64,000 nt of DNA from Paracoccaceae bacterium (GCA_006226775.1 SBGD01000081.1:62001-126000); one strand, 5' to 3'; shown: positions 32,234 to 41,717, counted from the stretch's first letter. The notes: a model not told the origin generated them from the letters alone. Made by a program: numbers and translations.

Positions 32234-33268
32234 TCAGGCTCCCAGCTTGATAAGGCTCTTCAGCGCGGTGGGCGAGGCATCGAGCGACAAGAAGGCCTGC
32301 TGGATGTCGGACAGAGGGCTGACATCGGTGATCACCTTGTCGGCGGCAATCGCCCCTGCGGCCACCAGCGCGATCGCCCGGTCGTAATCCGCCGCCTCGT
32401 AGACCCGCGCGCCGATCAGCTGCAATTCGCGCCAGAAAAAGCGGAACATGTCAACCTGCGGCTTTTTGGCGTGGATCGCCACCATGACGATCCGGCCCCG
32501 CGTGGCGGCGACCTCGGTCATCGCGTCGACGCCGGGCTGGCTGCCCGAAACCTCGAAGACCACGTCGGCGCCCTTGCCGCCGGTGCGCCGGTCGATCTCG
32601 GCCCCGAGGTCGGCCTTGGCCGGGTTCACCGTGTCGAAGCCCATGTCGCGGGCGATGGCCAGCCGGGTCTCGTTGACCTCCGAGATCACCACCTTGCCGC
32701 CGGACTCGCGCGCGACCATGGCCACCAGCACGCCGATCGGCCCGCCGCCGATCACCACCACGTCCTCGCCTTCCTTGAGGCCGGACATGCGCACGTCGTG
32801 ACAGGCCACCGCCACCGGCTCGATCAGCGCGGCATGGTCGAGGCGCATGTCGTCGGGCAGCGCGTGCAGGGTATGGGCCGGGACGGTCCAGACCTCCTGC
32901 ATGGCGCCATCGGTGTCGAGGCCGAGAAATTTCAGGTTGTGGCAGATGTGGGTGTGGCCCGCGTCGCAGGCCGGGCAGGCGCCGCAATGATCCAGCGGGC
33001 GCACGACCACCTTCTGGCCTTCGGCAAAGCCGGTCACGCCCGCGCCGAGGGTTTCGACGGTGCCCGACATCTCGTGGCCGATGATGCGCTCGAAACCGAC
33101 GCGGGCGTCCATGTTGCCGTGAAAGACATGCATGTCGGTGCCGCAGATGCCGCAATAGGCAATGCGCACGGCCACCTCGCCTTCGCCGGGCGTGGGGGTC
33201 GGTTTCTTTTCGACGGTAAAGCGCCGGTCGCCGCGGTAGTAGGCGGCGGTGATCTGGGTGTCGGTCAT
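32234..33268 (-). CDS. Zinc-dependent MDR dehydrogenase (sugar alcohol/sugar acid type)
   Basis: A 344-residue enzyme. Catalytic zinc ligands in CGICGTDMH and IIGHEMSG, structural zinc loop CGACPACDAGHTHIC, and Rossmann motif VVIGGGPIGVLVAMVA. Closest in style to sorbitol, threonine or L-idonate 5-dehydrogenases. It forms a two-gene unit with the KduD-like SDR. A sigma-70 promoter with an embedded TGG-N5-CCA palindrome precedes it, so the GntR regulator next door probably represses it. Confidence 0.88.
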   Translation of the reverse strand: MTDTQITAAYYRGDRRFTVEKKPTPTPGEGEVAVRIAYCGICGTDMHVFHGNMDARVGFERIIGHEMSGTVETLGAGVTGFAEGQKVVVRPLDHCGACPACDAGHTHICHNLKFLGLDTDGAMQEVWTVPAHTLHALPDDMRLDHAALIEPVAVACHDVRMSGLKEGEDVVVIGGGPIGVLVAMVARESGGKVVISEVNETRLAIARDMGFDTVNPAKADLGAEIDRRTGGKGADVVFEVSGSQPGVDAMTEVAATRGRIVMVAIHAKKPQVDMFRFFWRELQLIGARVYEAADYDRAIALVAAGAIAADKVITDVSPLSDIQQAFLSLDASPTALKSLIKLGA

Positions 33269-33335
33269 CTGGGGGTCTCTCCTGCTTGGGGCGGCGTTCG
33301 GGCGGCCCTGGGGTCAGGGCGCTGCCGAATCTTCA

Positions 33336-33364
33336 AATATGGTATGGCCAAAAATGAGGGTCAA
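33336..33364 (-). promoter_or_regulatory. Sigma-70 promoter with GntR-type operator, for the zinc dehydrogenase/SDR pair
   Basis: Minus strand: TTGACC (33364-33359), 17 bp, CATATT (33341-33336). The palindrome TGG-TATGG-CCA (33340-33350) lies in the spacer and touches the -10 box. Similar palindromes precede the ABC and GMC genes. A second TGG-ATAGA-CCA copy is at 33414-33424. Confidence 0.6.
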
Positions 33365-33490
33365 AGTCAATATCCGGTGCGAAAGCTGGCAAAACGCTTG
33401 ACTTCTTCATGTATGGATAGACCACGTACAGACTCACGGCCTGTCATTGGACTTGCGCCCAAGGCATGCCGAACCCGCCGTTCCGACTGG

Positions 33491-34225
33491 TCAGAGGTCG
33501 TCGAAAGTGTCCCGCACCTGCGCCCAGGCGGCGTTCAGGTGGTCGCGCAGCGCCTGTTCGGCGCGGTCGGGGTCGCGGTCGAGGATGGCGTCGACGATGG
33601 CGGCATGGGCCTCGTAGTTCTGCCGGTTGCGCGCGGGCAGGCGCGGCATCCGGCGCCAGCGGACGTCCAGCCAGTCGCAGAAGCCCTGGTGGATCGCCGG
33701 GAAGATCGGGTTGCCGGGGATCGAGTAGAGCACGCCGTGAAAGCGCTTGTCGGTCTCGTAGAATTCCAGCGAGTCGGCAATGCTGGCGTGGTTGTCCTCC
33801 AGCGCCTGCCGGAGCCTCGCGATATCGGCCTTGTCGGCGCCGGTCGCGGCCTGGCGCACCAGGCCGGCCTCGACGAAGATGCGGATGTCGAAGATCTGGC
33901 GGATGCCGCCCGCCTGGCCGGTCAGATGCCCGACCAACCCGCCCAGCACGCCCATCACCGTCTGCGCATCGGGTTTGCGCACGATGGGGCGGTGCCGCGG
34001 CCGCACCTCGAGCAGACCCTTGCCGCCGAGGATCTTGATCGCCTCGCGCGCGACCGGGCGGCTGACGCCCATGGTCTCGACGATGCTGCGCTCGGCCGGA
34101 AGCGATTGGCCGTCCTTCAACGCGCCCGAGAAGATCTGCGCCTCGATGGCGGCCACGACCCGGTTGACCGCGCTTTCGCGCGGCGCCGGAGGCGGATCGG
34201 AGGGGGCGGGTGTGTGGTCGCTCAT
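33491..34225 (-). CDS. GntR-family (FadR subfamily, FCD domain) transcriptional regulator
   Basis: A 244-residue regulator. The winged helix includes LKDGQSLPAERSIVETMGVS, followed by RPVAREAIKILGGKGLLEVR, the signature of GntR DNA-binding domains. The C-terminal FCD domain shows IFDIRIFVEAGLVRQAA and the metal-binding histidines in FHGVLYS and NYEAHAAIVDAI. FadR-type regulators bind TGGTnnnACCA-like palindromes (family knowledge), and such sites recur in this cluster. It follows the aldehyde dehydrogenase gene by 181 bp on the same strand. Confidence 0.92.
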   Translation of the reverse strand: MSDHTPAPSDPPPAPRESAVNRVVAAIEAQIFSGALKDGQSLPAERSIVETMGVSRPVAREAIKILGGKGLLEVRPRHRPIVRKPDAQTVMGVLGGLVGHLTGQAGGIRQIFDIRIFVEAGLVRQAATGADKADIARLRQALEDNHASIADSLEFYETDKRFHGVLYSIPGNPIFPAIHQGFCDWLDVRWRRMPRLPARNRQNYEAHAAIVDAILDRDPDRAEQALRDHLNAAWAQVRDTFDDL

Positions 34226-34406
34226 GCCGGTTTATCCCATGCCGGTTTCGCCGGTTCAAGCGGGGCGCGTGGTCTTGCCAGCAAATTCACCGCCGCGTGC
34301 GACCGGCGACATGGACGCGGGCCGCACCTCCTTGGCTTGGCCAAAGTCGCCAATGGCGCCCCTGCCCCGGAGCGACACCGCGACCCGGGTTTTGCCCCTG
34401 CGCGCC

Positions 34407-35843
34407 TCAATACTGCATGTAGACCGTGCGTTTCTGCAGGAAGCCTTCGATGCCGTGGATGCCGTCCTCGCCGCCGAGGCCCGAGCGTTTGTGGCCATTG
34501 TGATAGCCCTGCACATAGCCCGAGATCCCCTTGTTGAGAAAGATCGTGCCGGTCTCCAACTCATGGATCGCGCGCATGTAGTTGCCGGCGTCGCGGGTCC
34601 AGAGATAGGCCGACAGCCCGTCAGGGCGGGCGTTGGCAATGCGCAAGGCCTCGTCCAGCCCACCGATGCGGACCACGGGCATGACCGGGCCGAAGATCTC
34701 CTCGGCCACGGCGGGGGTATCGGCCTGCGCGTCGAGCAGGATGGTCGGCTCGTACCAGTTGCCGCGCGCGAAAGCGCCGCTGCCGCGCTTGCCGCCCAGG
34801 GCCACCCGCGCGCCCGAGGCCACCGACTGCGCCACCAGGTTCTCGATCCGGTCGAGCGCGGCCTCGGTCGAGACCGGGCCCATGCCGGCGTCGGCCATCG
34901 GGTCGCCCAGTTTCACCTGCGCCGCGCGGGCCAGCAGTTTCTCGGTGAAGGCCCCGGCGATGCTGTCCTCGACCAGCACGGCCTCGTTGCAGATGCAGAC
35001 CTGCCCGGCATTGGCATAGCGCGCGACCACCGCCGCCTCGACCGCGGCGTCGAGATCGGCGTCCTTCAGCACGATGAAGGGCGCGTTGCCGCCCAGTTCC
35101 AGCGAGAGCGCCGCGAGGTTCCGCGACGCCGCCGCGGCAATGGCCTGGCCCGCGCGGGTCGATCCGGTGACGCTGACCAGCCGGGTGGCGGGGTTCGAGA
35201 CCAGCGCCGCGCCAAGCTCGGCCCCGCCGCCGGTGACACAGCCCACCACGCCCGCAGGCAGGCCCGCATCGCGCACCAGGCGGCAGAATTCGCTGCCGGT
35301 GACCGGCGTGGCCTCATGCGGCTTGAGCACCATGACGTTGCCGGTGACCAGCGCGGGGCCAAGCTTGCGGCCGATCAGCGCCAGCGGGTAGTTGTAGGCG
35401 CAGATGCCCAGCGTGGTGCCATAGGGCACGCGGTAGATGAAAAGCTGCTCGTTGGGCAGGTCCGAGGGCAGGATCTCGCCCTGGATGCGCCGCGCGGCCT
35501 CGGCGGCATAGGTCATGTAGCGGATGGTATCGTCGACCTCGGCCCCGGCCTCGGCCAGCGGCTTGCCCTGTTCCATCACCAGCAGCCGGGCGAAATGCGC
35601 CCGCTCGGCGCGCAGCGCGTCAGCGATGCGGTAGATGTAGTCGGCGCGCCGGACGGGTGGCAGCGCGGCCCAGTCGCGGCGGGCGGCTTCGGCGGCGTCG
35701 ATGGCGCGGCGGGCCTCTTCCGGGCCGCATTCGGGCACCTCGGCCCAGACCTCGCCGGTGGCGGGGTTGCGCACCGCGCGGTACTCGCCGCTGGCGGCAT
35801 CGATGAACTCATTGGCGATGAACGCCTGGTAACGGGTCGTCAT
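34407..35843 (-). CDS. NAD(P)-dependent aldehyde dehydrogenase, AldA-like
   Basis: A 478-residue enzyme of the ALDH superfamily. The catalytic cysteine is in [14 protein letters not shown], the general base glutamate in [14 protein letters not shown], and the cofactor site in [20 protein letters not shown] with KPHEATP. The C-terminal [20 protein letters not shown] resembles E. coli AldA (lactaldehyde/glycolaldehyde dehydrogenase). It probably removes an aldehyde released from the sugar substrate of this cluster. Start 15 bp after the ATPase gene. Confidence 0.9.
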   Translation of the reverse strand: MTTRYQAFIANEFIDAASGEYRAVRNPATGEVWAEVPECGPEEARRAIDAAEAARRDWAALPPVRRADYIYRIADALRAERAHFARLLVMEQGKPLAEAGAEVDDTIRYMTYAAEAARRIQGEILPSDLPNEQLFIYRVPYGTTLGICAYNYPLALIGRKLGPALVTGNVMVLKPHEATPVTGSEFCRLVRDAGLPAGVVGCVTGGGAELGAALVSNPATRLVSVTGSTRAGQAIAAAASRNLAALSLELGGNAPFIVLKDADLDAAVEAAVVARYANAGQVCICNEAVLVEDSIAGAFTEKLLARAAQVKLGDPMADAGMGPVSTEAALDRIENLVAQSVASGARVALGGKRGSGAFARGNWYEPTILLDAQADTPAVAEEIFGPVMPVVRIGGLDEALRIANARPDGLSAYLWTRDAGNYMRAIHELETGTIFLNKGISGYVQGYHNGHKRSGLGGEDGIHGIEGFLQKRTVYMQY

Positions 35844-35858
35844 GACGGTGTCCTTTGG

Positions 35859-37376
35859 TCAGTGGGGCGCGGCCGGGTGCGGCTGTCCGGCCCCGGCCAT
35901 GTCGGCCAGCATCCGGTCCTTGTCGAAACCGGGATGGGCGTATTCGGAAACCGTTTCGCCCTGGTACAAGGTCAGCACCCGGTCGGCGAGCATGATGACC
36001 TCGTCGATCTCGTACGACAGGATCAGGATGCCGACGCCGCGCCCGGCGAGGTCTTCGATGATGCGGTAGATGTCGGCCTTGGCATGGACGTCGATGCCGC
36101 GCGTCGGCTCCAGCAGGATCAGCAGTTTCAGATCGGGATCGAGCCAGCGCGAGAAACAGATCTTCTGCTTGTTGCCGCCCGACAGGAAGCGGATTTCCTG
36201 CGCCGGGGACGAGGTCTTGGTCGAGGTGTCGCGGATCGCCTTGTCGACCACCTTGTCGATGCGGCGCCCGTCGATCAGCCCGGCGGTGACGGATTTTTCG
36301 AGGAACGGCAGCGCGATATTGTCGCGCACCGACAGCGGCGGCAGGATGCCGTTCTTGTCGCGGTTTTCGGTCACCAGGCCCATGCCCTCGGCCACCGCCC
36401 TGGCCGGACCGCGCCCGGGTTTGAGCGGCTGGCCGAGATAGGAAATCCGGCCCCGGTAGCCCGCATCGAGGCCGAAGACCGCCTTGGCCAGTTCCGGCGC
36501 GCCGCAGCCGCGCAACCCGGTCATCACCACGATTTCGCCCTCGTGGACCTGGAAGGAAATATCCTCGTAGGCGCCGGGGCGGGTCAGGGTCTCGACGGTC
36601 AGCAGGGTCTTGCCGATGGTGTCCTTGTGCGGCTTGACGAAGTGGTCCAGCTCGGCCCCGGTCATCGAGCGGATGACATGCGCTTCCGAGGTCTCGGCGG
36701 TGCGTTCCGAGAGCACGATCACCCCGTCGCGCATCACGGTGACCTGCTCGGCAATGCTGAAGATCTCGGGCATGTGGTGCGAGATATAGATGATCGCGAT
36801 GCCTTCGGCCTTCATCTTGCGGATGAAGTCGAAGAGCATCTCCTTGTCCTCTTCCGACAGCGCCGAGGTCGGCTCGTCCATCACGATCAGCCAGGCTTTC
36901 GACATCAGCGCGCGGATGATCTCGACGATCTGTTTCTCGCCCGAGTTCAGGTCGGCGACCTTGCGGTTGGGGTCGAGGCGCAATCCGAAGCGGTCCAGCT
37001 GGGCCCGGACCTGCGCCGCCATCTCGCGCTTGTTCATGAAGGGCGTGCCGCCGTGGCGCAATTCGCGCCCGAGGAAGATATTGCCCGCCACCGTCAACTC
37101 GTTGATCAGCGACAGCTCCTGGTGGATCATGGCGATGCCGTTGTGACCGGCGTCCGAGGGCGCGGCGATCTCGACCGGCGCGCCGTCGATCTCGATCACC
37201 CCTTCGTCTTTCTGGTAGACCCCGCCGAGGATCTTCATCAGCGTCGATTTCCCGGCGCCGTTGAGACCCACCAGCGCATGAACCTCGCCCGCGACACAGG
37301 TGAAATCCACGGTGTCGAGGGCACGGGTGGCGAAAAAGCTCTTGCCGATGCCCTTCATGTCAAGCCGCCGTGTCAT
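35859..37376 (-). CDS. CUT2-type sugar ABC transporter ATPase (second system)
   Basis: A 505-residue fused ATPase with two nucleotide-binding domains: Walker A GLNGAGKST, variant signature LNSGEKQIVEIIRAL, Walker B LIVMDEPTSAL; second half GLRGCGAPE, signature LSGGNKQKICFSRWL and LILLEPTRGID. In the second domain the Walker B motif reads LLEPTRG instead of LDEPTRG. Start ATG 37376 overlaps the end of the permease frame by 4 bp. No solute-binding protein is encoded with it, and the permease is broken, so the system may be inactive. Confidence 0.92.
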   Translation of the reverse strand: MTRRLDMKGIGKSFFATRALDTVDFTCVAGEVHALVGLNGAGKSTLMKILGGVYQKDEGVIEIDGAPVEIAAPSDAGHNGIAMIHQELSLINELTVAGNIFLGRELRHGGTPFMNKREMAAQVRAQLDRFGLRLDPNRKVADLNSGEKQIVEIIRALMSKAWLIVMDEPTSALSEEDKEMLFDFIRKMKAEGIAIIYISHHMPEIFSIAEQVTVMRDGVIVLSERTAETSEAHVIRSMTGAELDHFVKPHKDTIGKTLLTVETLTRPGAYEDISFQVHEGEIVVMTGLRGCGAPELAKAVFGLDAGYRGRISYLGQPLKPGRGPARAVAEGMGLVTENRDKNGILPPLSVRDNIALPFLEKSVTAGLIDGRRIDKVVDKAIRDTSTKTSSPAQEIRFLSGGNKQKICFSRWLDPDLKLLILLEPTRGIDVHAKADIYRIIEDLAGRGVGILILSYEIDEVIMLADRVLTLYQGETVSEYAHPGFDKDRMLADMAGAGQPHPAAPH

Positions 37377-38082
37377 TGCGCGTTCCTCCGCTGGACCAAT
37401 GTGTCGAGCAGCACGACGCCGAGAAGGATCAACCCCTTGACCAGGCTTTGCAGGTAGGGGTTGGTGCCGGTCAGCACGAGGCCGTTGATGATGATGCCGT
37501 AAAGCAGGACGCCGAGGATGGTGCCCAGCAGCCTGCCGCGTCCGCCAAAGAGCGAGGTGCCGCCGAGGATCACCGCGGTGATCGCGTCGAACTCGAGGTA
37601 GAGCCCCGCCCAGGGCTGCCCGCGCCGACAAAGCGGAAGAAGTCGCCCATCAGGAAGATCTGCTGGCCGCGCGGGATGATCAGGCCGGAAAGCCCCTGCG
37701 CGCTGAACAGCATGGCCAGCGTCACGATGAAGGCCGGCAGCTTCAGCTTGGCCACCATCACCCCGTTGAAGAACCCCAGCGCCAGCGAACAGACGATCAC
37801 CGCGCCGATCCCCAGCGCCACCCCGCCGGTCAGCCCGAAGAAGACCCCCAGCACGATGGCAAAGAGCACCGATCCCATGCCCATCGACAGGTCGATATTG
37901 CCCGAGACCACGACGAAGAACTGGCCCAGCGCGATCAGCCCGATGGGCACGATCTGGCGCGAGATGGCCGACATGTTGTCAAGGCTCAGGAACCGCGGGC
38001 TGATCAGGTAAAACAGCACGCACAGCGCCAGGGTCACGAAGACGATGTTCTTTTCCCGCAGGAGCTTTCCGAAATCAGGCAT
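37373..38082 (-). pseudogene. RbsC-like ABC permease with internal deletion and frameshift
   Basis: The first 155 codons from ATG 38082 encode a normal CUT2 permease N-terminus (SGNIDLSMGMGSVLFAI, KLKLPAFIVTLAMLFSAQG) up to FFRFVGAG. The frame then runs into SPGRGSTSSS and a TGA at 37570. The expected C-terminal part continues in another frame as QPWAGLYLEFDAITAV and ILGGTSLFGGRGRLLG to 37373. Compared with family members of 310-330 residues, about 80 residues between these two parts are missing, so roughly 240 bp were lost near 37612-37625 and the frame was shifted. The C-terminal piece could restart at a GTG overlapping the TGA, but without the missing helices a working channel is unlikely. 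Confidence 0.85.
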
Positions 38083-38095
38083 CTTGTCCTCTGGT

Positions 38096-38111
38096 TTTTG
38101 GTTAGACCAAA
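38096..38111. promoter_or_regulatory. TTTGGT-TAG-ACCAAA palindrome, likely FadR-type operator
   Basis: TTTGGTTAGACCAAA (38097-38111) has perfect 6-bp arms and lies 14 bp upstream of the broken permease's ATG. A half copy TTTGGTCCGAC is at ~38171. A minus-strand TTGACA (38149-38144) upstream could be the -35 box of this transcript. Confidence 0.7.
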
Positions 38112-38209
38112 CTGGGATGTATTTCTCAGTTTCTTGGCGGTTCTGTCAAGAAACAATCTGAATTTTACAGTTTGGTCCGACTATAAATCTAAAGCTGGGC
38201 GGCCAAATT

Positions 38210-39823
38210 CTACAGCCGCCCCAGCACCATCTCGGCACAGCGGTCGCCCAGCACCATGGCGGGCGCATTGGTATTGCCGGCGGGAATGTCAGGCACGGCG
38301 GCCATGTCGCAGACCCGCAGCCCCTCGATCCCGCGCACCCGCATCCGCGAATCGAGCACCGCCATCGGATCGCCGTCGGCACCCATCCTGGCGGTGCCGG
38401 CGGGGTGGAAGTTGGTCTTGACCACGCGGCGGCAGTGCTCTTGCAGCGCGGCGTCGGAACAATCGGTGGGGGCCACCACCTCGGCGATGCGGTCCGCCAG
38501 CGGCGGCGTCGCCATCGTCTCGCGGAAATAGCGCAGGCCCTTGATCATCTCGGCCATGTCCTGCGGATCGGAGAGGAAGTTGGGATTGACCAGCGGCATG
38601 TCCTCGGGGTTGGCCGAGGCCAGCCGCACCTCGCCGGTCGAGCGCGGCTTGAGCAGCACCATCTGGATCGAGACACCATAATCCTCGGGGATGGTCCTGG
38701 CCTGTTCGTCGTTGAGGTACATCACCGGGATGCAATAGGCCTCATGGCTGGGCAGCGCCTCGGGGTCGGTGGGGTTGACGAAACAGGCGGCTTCCAGCCC
38801 GGTGGTGGTGATGCGGCCGCGCCCGAAGATCTTGAACTCGAGCCCGTTGCGCAGCATGTTCCAGCCGCTGTCCTGCTTGTAATAGCCGTATTTGCCATTG
38901 GCCCGCGCCACGATCGACACGTCCGGGTGGTCCTGCAGGTTCTGGCCGACGCCGGGCAGGTCGTGGATCACGTCGAGCCCCTGCGCGCGCAGGTGATCGG
39001 CGGGCCCCAGCCCCGAGAGCATGAGCAGTTTCGGCGTGATCAGCGCCCCGGCAGAGAGCAGCACCTCGCCCTCGGCGCGCACGCTGTGTTCCTGCCCGGC
39101 CTTGTCCTTGTAGACCACCCCGACGGCGCGGCCCTTCTCGATCACGATGCGCTGGACCGCGCTTTGCAGCCGGAGGGTCAGCTTCGGATGATCCTTGATC
39201 GGATCGAGGAAGGCATAGGCCGCCGAGACCCGCTGGCCCCGGTCATAGGTGAACTGGAAGAACCCCGCACCGCGCTGGGTCTTGCCGTTGAAATCCGGGT
39301 TGAACGGCTCGCCCTGCGCCTGGAGTGATTGCACGAACCAGCGCGCCATGTCGTCGACATAGCCCGGATCGGACACGGTGAGCGGGCCGTCGCAGCCGTG
39401 CAGGTCGTCGTTGAACCTGCGGTTGCCCTCGAGCCGCCGGAAATGCGGCAGCACCGCCTCCCAGTCCCAGCCCACCGCGTCATTGTTGCCGCGCAGCACC
39501 TCGTGCCAGGCGTCGTAATCCTGCGGCCGCCCGCGCACATAGGCCTGGCCGTTCACCGTGGAGCCGCCGCCCAGCACATTGCCCTGCGGGATCTCGGTCT
39601 GGCGTCCGCCAAGCTGGGCCTGCGGGGTGGTCTTGTGGGTGCGAAAGAACTTCGAGCCGTTCTTGAGCAGCTTGAACACCCCCGGCGGCATGTCGAGCAG
39701 GGGATGACGGTGGTGATAGCCGCCCTCCAGCAAGAGCACGCTGGCGCCGCCCTCGATCAGCCGCGCGGTCGCGACGCTGCCGGCGGATCCGCCGCCGATG
39801 ACGATGTGATCGAATGTGTCCAT
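38210..39823 (-). CDS. GMC-family FAD alcohol dehydrogenase, choline-dehydrogenase-like
   Basis: A 537-residue flavoprotein. FAD-binding motif HIVIGGGSAGSVATARL, GMC signature 1 region GNVLGGGSTVNGQAYVRG, signature 2 region SAGALITPKLLMLSGLGP, and the active-site histidines in NFHPAGTARMG and PAGNTNAPAM. No signal peptide, so cytoplasmic or membrane-attached. Acts on an alcohol group with electron transfer to quinone or oxygen. Substrate unknown, but it is in the GntR-controlled sugar-acid/polyol cluster. A perfect TTTTGG-N5-CCAAAA palindrome lies 39 bp upstream. Confidence 0.92.
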   Translation of the reverse strand: MDTFDHIVIGGGSAGSVATARLIEGGASVLLLEGGYHHRHPLLDMPPGVFKLLKNGSKFFRTHKTTPQAQLGGRQTEIPQGNVLGGGSTVNGQAYVRGRPQDYDAWHEVLRGNNDAVGWDWEAVLPHFRRLEGNRRFNDDLHGCDGPLTVSDPGYVDDMARWFVQSLQAQGEPFNPDFNGKTQRGAGFFQFTYDRGQRVSAAYAFLDPIKDHPKLTLRLQSAVQRIVIEKGRAVGVVYKDKAGQEHSVRAEGEVLLSAGALITPKLLMLSGLGPADHLRAQGLDVIHDLPGVGQNLQDHPDVSIVARANGKYGYYKQDSGWNMLRNGLEFKIFGRGRITTTGLEAACFVNPTDPEALPSHEAYCIPVMYLNDEQARTIPEDYGVSIQMVLLKPRSTGEVRLASANPEDMPLVNPNFLSDPQDMAEMIKGLRYFRETMATPPLADRIAEVVAPTDCSDAALQEHCRRVVKTNFHPAGTARMGADGDPMAVLDSRMRVRGIEGLRVCDMAAVPDIPAGNTNAPAMVLGDRCAEMVLGRL

Positions 39824-39861
39824 CTGTTCCTCCCCCTCGAAGACCGCCCTGCCTTCGTTTA

Positions 39862-39878
39862 TTTTGGCCTTACCAAAA
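39862..39878. promoter_or_regulatory. TTTTGG-CCTTA-CCAAAA palindrome, likely FadR-type operator
   Basis: TTTTGGCCTTACCAAAA has perfect 6-bp arms and is 39 bp upstream of the GMC start. A degenerate copy (TTTGGTCTTACATT) lies at ~39937, inside the end of the upstream dehydrogenase gene. Same core TGG-N5-CCA as at 33340 and 38099. Confidence 0.68.
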
Positions 39879-39925
39879 CTGACGTGTCCTGCCGTTTAAT
39901 GCCACTTGTTAGCGATCATCAACAC

Positions 39926-40987
39926 CTAATTGCTATTTGGTCTTACATTATCGGCGTCACCCCCCTGCCCGATCAGCAGGATTTTCCCGAAGGCCTTGCC
40001 CGCCGCCATATGCGCCAGCGCCTCGCCTGCCTGGGCCAGCGGGTAGTCGGCGGCGGTCAGCGCGTCGAAATTCACCGCGCCGGATTCGATCAGTGCGACC
40101 GCTTCCTCGAACTCGCGGTTGAACTGGAACGAGCCGACGATCTCGATCTCCTTGAGCATCACCAGGTGCAGCATCACCTGCGCCTCGCGCGGCTGGATGT
40201 TCGACAGGATCGACACCCGGCCCTTCTGCCGCACCGCCTTGAGCGCGGTATTGAAGGCTGCAATCGCGCCCGAGGCCTCGACCACGACGTCGAACCGCCT
40301 GTCGATCTCGGCATCGCTCGCCTTGTCGGCCAGAAGCCCCGCTTCGGCACCGGCCTTCCGCGCCACCTCGACCGCGCCGGGGCGCAGGTCGAGCGCGGTG
40401 ACATGCGCCCCGCGCGCCGCCGCCCCGGCGATGGCCAGAAGGCCCATCGGCCCGCAGCCGGTCACCAGCACCTTCTGCCCCGCCGTCACGCCGCCCTTGT
40501 TCAGCGCATGCAGCGCGCAGGCCATGGGTTCGGCAAAGGTCAGGTGGCGCGGGTTCACGCCCGCCTTCACCGGGCGGCAGCAGCGCGCGGGATGGTCGAT
40601 CACGTCGCGGAAAAACCCGTCGAGATGCGGCACGGTGGTGGCCGACCCGGGGAATTTCTTGGCGGTGCAGAGGTTCTCCTCGCCGCGCTTGCAGGGCTCG
40701 CAGACCTGGCAATTCATGATCGGGTTGAGCGCGACCAACTGGCCCTTTTCCAGCGCCGTTCCGTTGGGATCCTCGACCCGGGCACAGGCCTCGTGCCCCA
40801 GCGTCACCGGGTTTTGCAGCACGAAGCCCGCATTGGCGAAATGCGCGTAGTAATGCAGGTCGGTGCCGCAGAGGCTGGCCACCGCAAGGCGCAGGCGGGC
40901 ATGGCCTTCGGGGATCGTCTCGGGCGGGGTCTGGGCGCCCGAGGCGACGCTTTGCGCGGCGGTCAGGCGGGTCTGGATATGGCTCAT
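39926..40987 (-). CDS. Zinc-dependent MDR dehydrogenase, L-idonate 5-dehydrogenase-like
   Basis: A 353-residue enzyme. Zinc ligands in ASLCGTDLHYYAHF and TLGHEACA; structural zinc loop CQVCEPCKRGEENLC; Rossmann motif VTGCGPMGLLAIAGAAARG. The motif DLHYYAHFANAGFVLQNP is characteristic of IdnD, which oxidises L-idonate to 5-ketogluconate. Start at ATG 40987. The next gene upstream, an SDR, ends 11 bp earlier; IdnD and IdnO-like SDRs often act as a pair. Substrate inferred. Confidence 0.88.
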   Translation of the reverse strand: MSHIQTRLTAAQSVASGAQTPPETIPEGHARLRLAVASLCGTDLHYYAHFANAGFVLQNPVTLGHEACARVEDPNGTALEKGQLVALNPIMNCQVCEPCKRGEENLCTAKKFPGSATTVPHLDGFFRDVIDHPARCCRPVKAGVNPRHLTFAEPMACALHALNKGGVTAGQKVLVTGCGPMGLLAIAGAAARGAHVTALDLRPGAVEVARKAGAEAGLLADKASDAEIDRRFDVVVEASGAIAAFNTALKAVRQKGRVSILSNIQPREAQVMLHLVMLKEIEIVGSFQFNREFEEAVALIESGAVNFDALTAADYPLAQAGEALAHMAAGKAFGKILLIGQGGDADNVRPNSN

Positions 40988-40997
40988 GGGGTGTCCT

Positions 40998-41714
40998 TCA
41001 AAATCCGATGGCATAGCCGCCGTCGACCGGCAGGTTGACGCCGTTGACGTAGGCCGCCCGGTCGGAGGCGAGATAGAAGATGGCATCGGCCACATCTTCG
41101 GGCTGGCCGAAGGCATGGGTCGGTATGCGGCCCTCGATCCTGTCGCGGCGCGCGGGGTCTTTCTCGAGCACGGCGCGGGTCATGTCGGTGTCGATGAAGC
41201 CGGGGCTGACCGCGTTGCAGCGGATGCCGAATGGCGCCGCGTCGACCGCGACCGAGCGGGTCAGGCCCACCACCGCAGTCTTGGCGGTGACATAGGCCGC
41301 AGCCGAAGGCAGCGCCATGATCGCGCCCATCGAGGCGACGTTAACGATGGCGCCGCCCGCCTCGCGGTGGAGGCCGACATAGCGCCCGCAGGCCGCGAAC
41401 ATGGCGCGCACGTTGATGTCGAGCACGCGGTCCAGCGCCTCGGGCGGCACCTCCCAGATCGGTTTCTTGAAATGCACCCCGGCGTTGTTGACCAGCGCCG
41501 CGATCGGCCCGGCGTCGGCATGGATCGCGGCCAGCCAGTCGGCGGCGCGATCGGCGGCAATGTCGCATTCGTGGAACTGCGCGCCTTCGCCCAGGCTGTC
41601 GAAGTCGCCGCGGCTGCGGGCGACCACGTGAACCTCGAACCCCGCGCCCAGGAAGCGGCGCGCCTGGCTGAGGCCGAGGCCCTTGTTTCCTCCGGTAATG
41701 ACGGCAATCGGCAT
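40998..41714 (-). CDS. SDR-family oxidoreductase
   Basis: A 238-residue classical SDR. Cofactor motif ITGGNKGLGLSQARRF, NNAG in LVNNAGVHF, catalytic serine in VASMGAIMAL, and YVTAKTAVVG (Tyr and Lys). The C-terminus VNLPVDGGYAIGF is typical. It is placed 3 bp after the solute-binding-protein-like gene and 11 bp before the IdnD-like dehydrogenase. Likely reduces or oxidises a keto group of the same substrate. Confidence 0.9.
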   Translation of the reverse strand: MPIAVITGGNKGLGLSQARRFLGAGFEVHVVARSRGDFDSLGEGAQFHECDIAADRAADWLAAIHADAGPIAALVNNAGVHFKKPIWEVPPEALDRVLDINVRAMFAACGRYVGLHREAGGAIVNVASMGAIMALPSAAAYVTAKTAVVGLTRSVAVDAAPFGIRCNAVSPGFIDTDMTRAVLEKDPARRDRIEGRIPTHAFGQPEDVADAIFYLASDRAAYVNGVNLPVDGGYAIGF

Positions 41715-41717
41715 GGG

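Noticed and set aside
33780-37457. 1225-codon plus-strand open frame
   Set aside because: Opposite strand encodes GntR, ALDH and ABC ATPase with full motifs; the long frame is a by-product of G/C at third positions.
39934-39950. TTTGGTCTTACATT as a further GntR operator
   Set aside because: The second half-site is CAT instead of CCA and it lies within the 3' end of the dehydrogenase gene.
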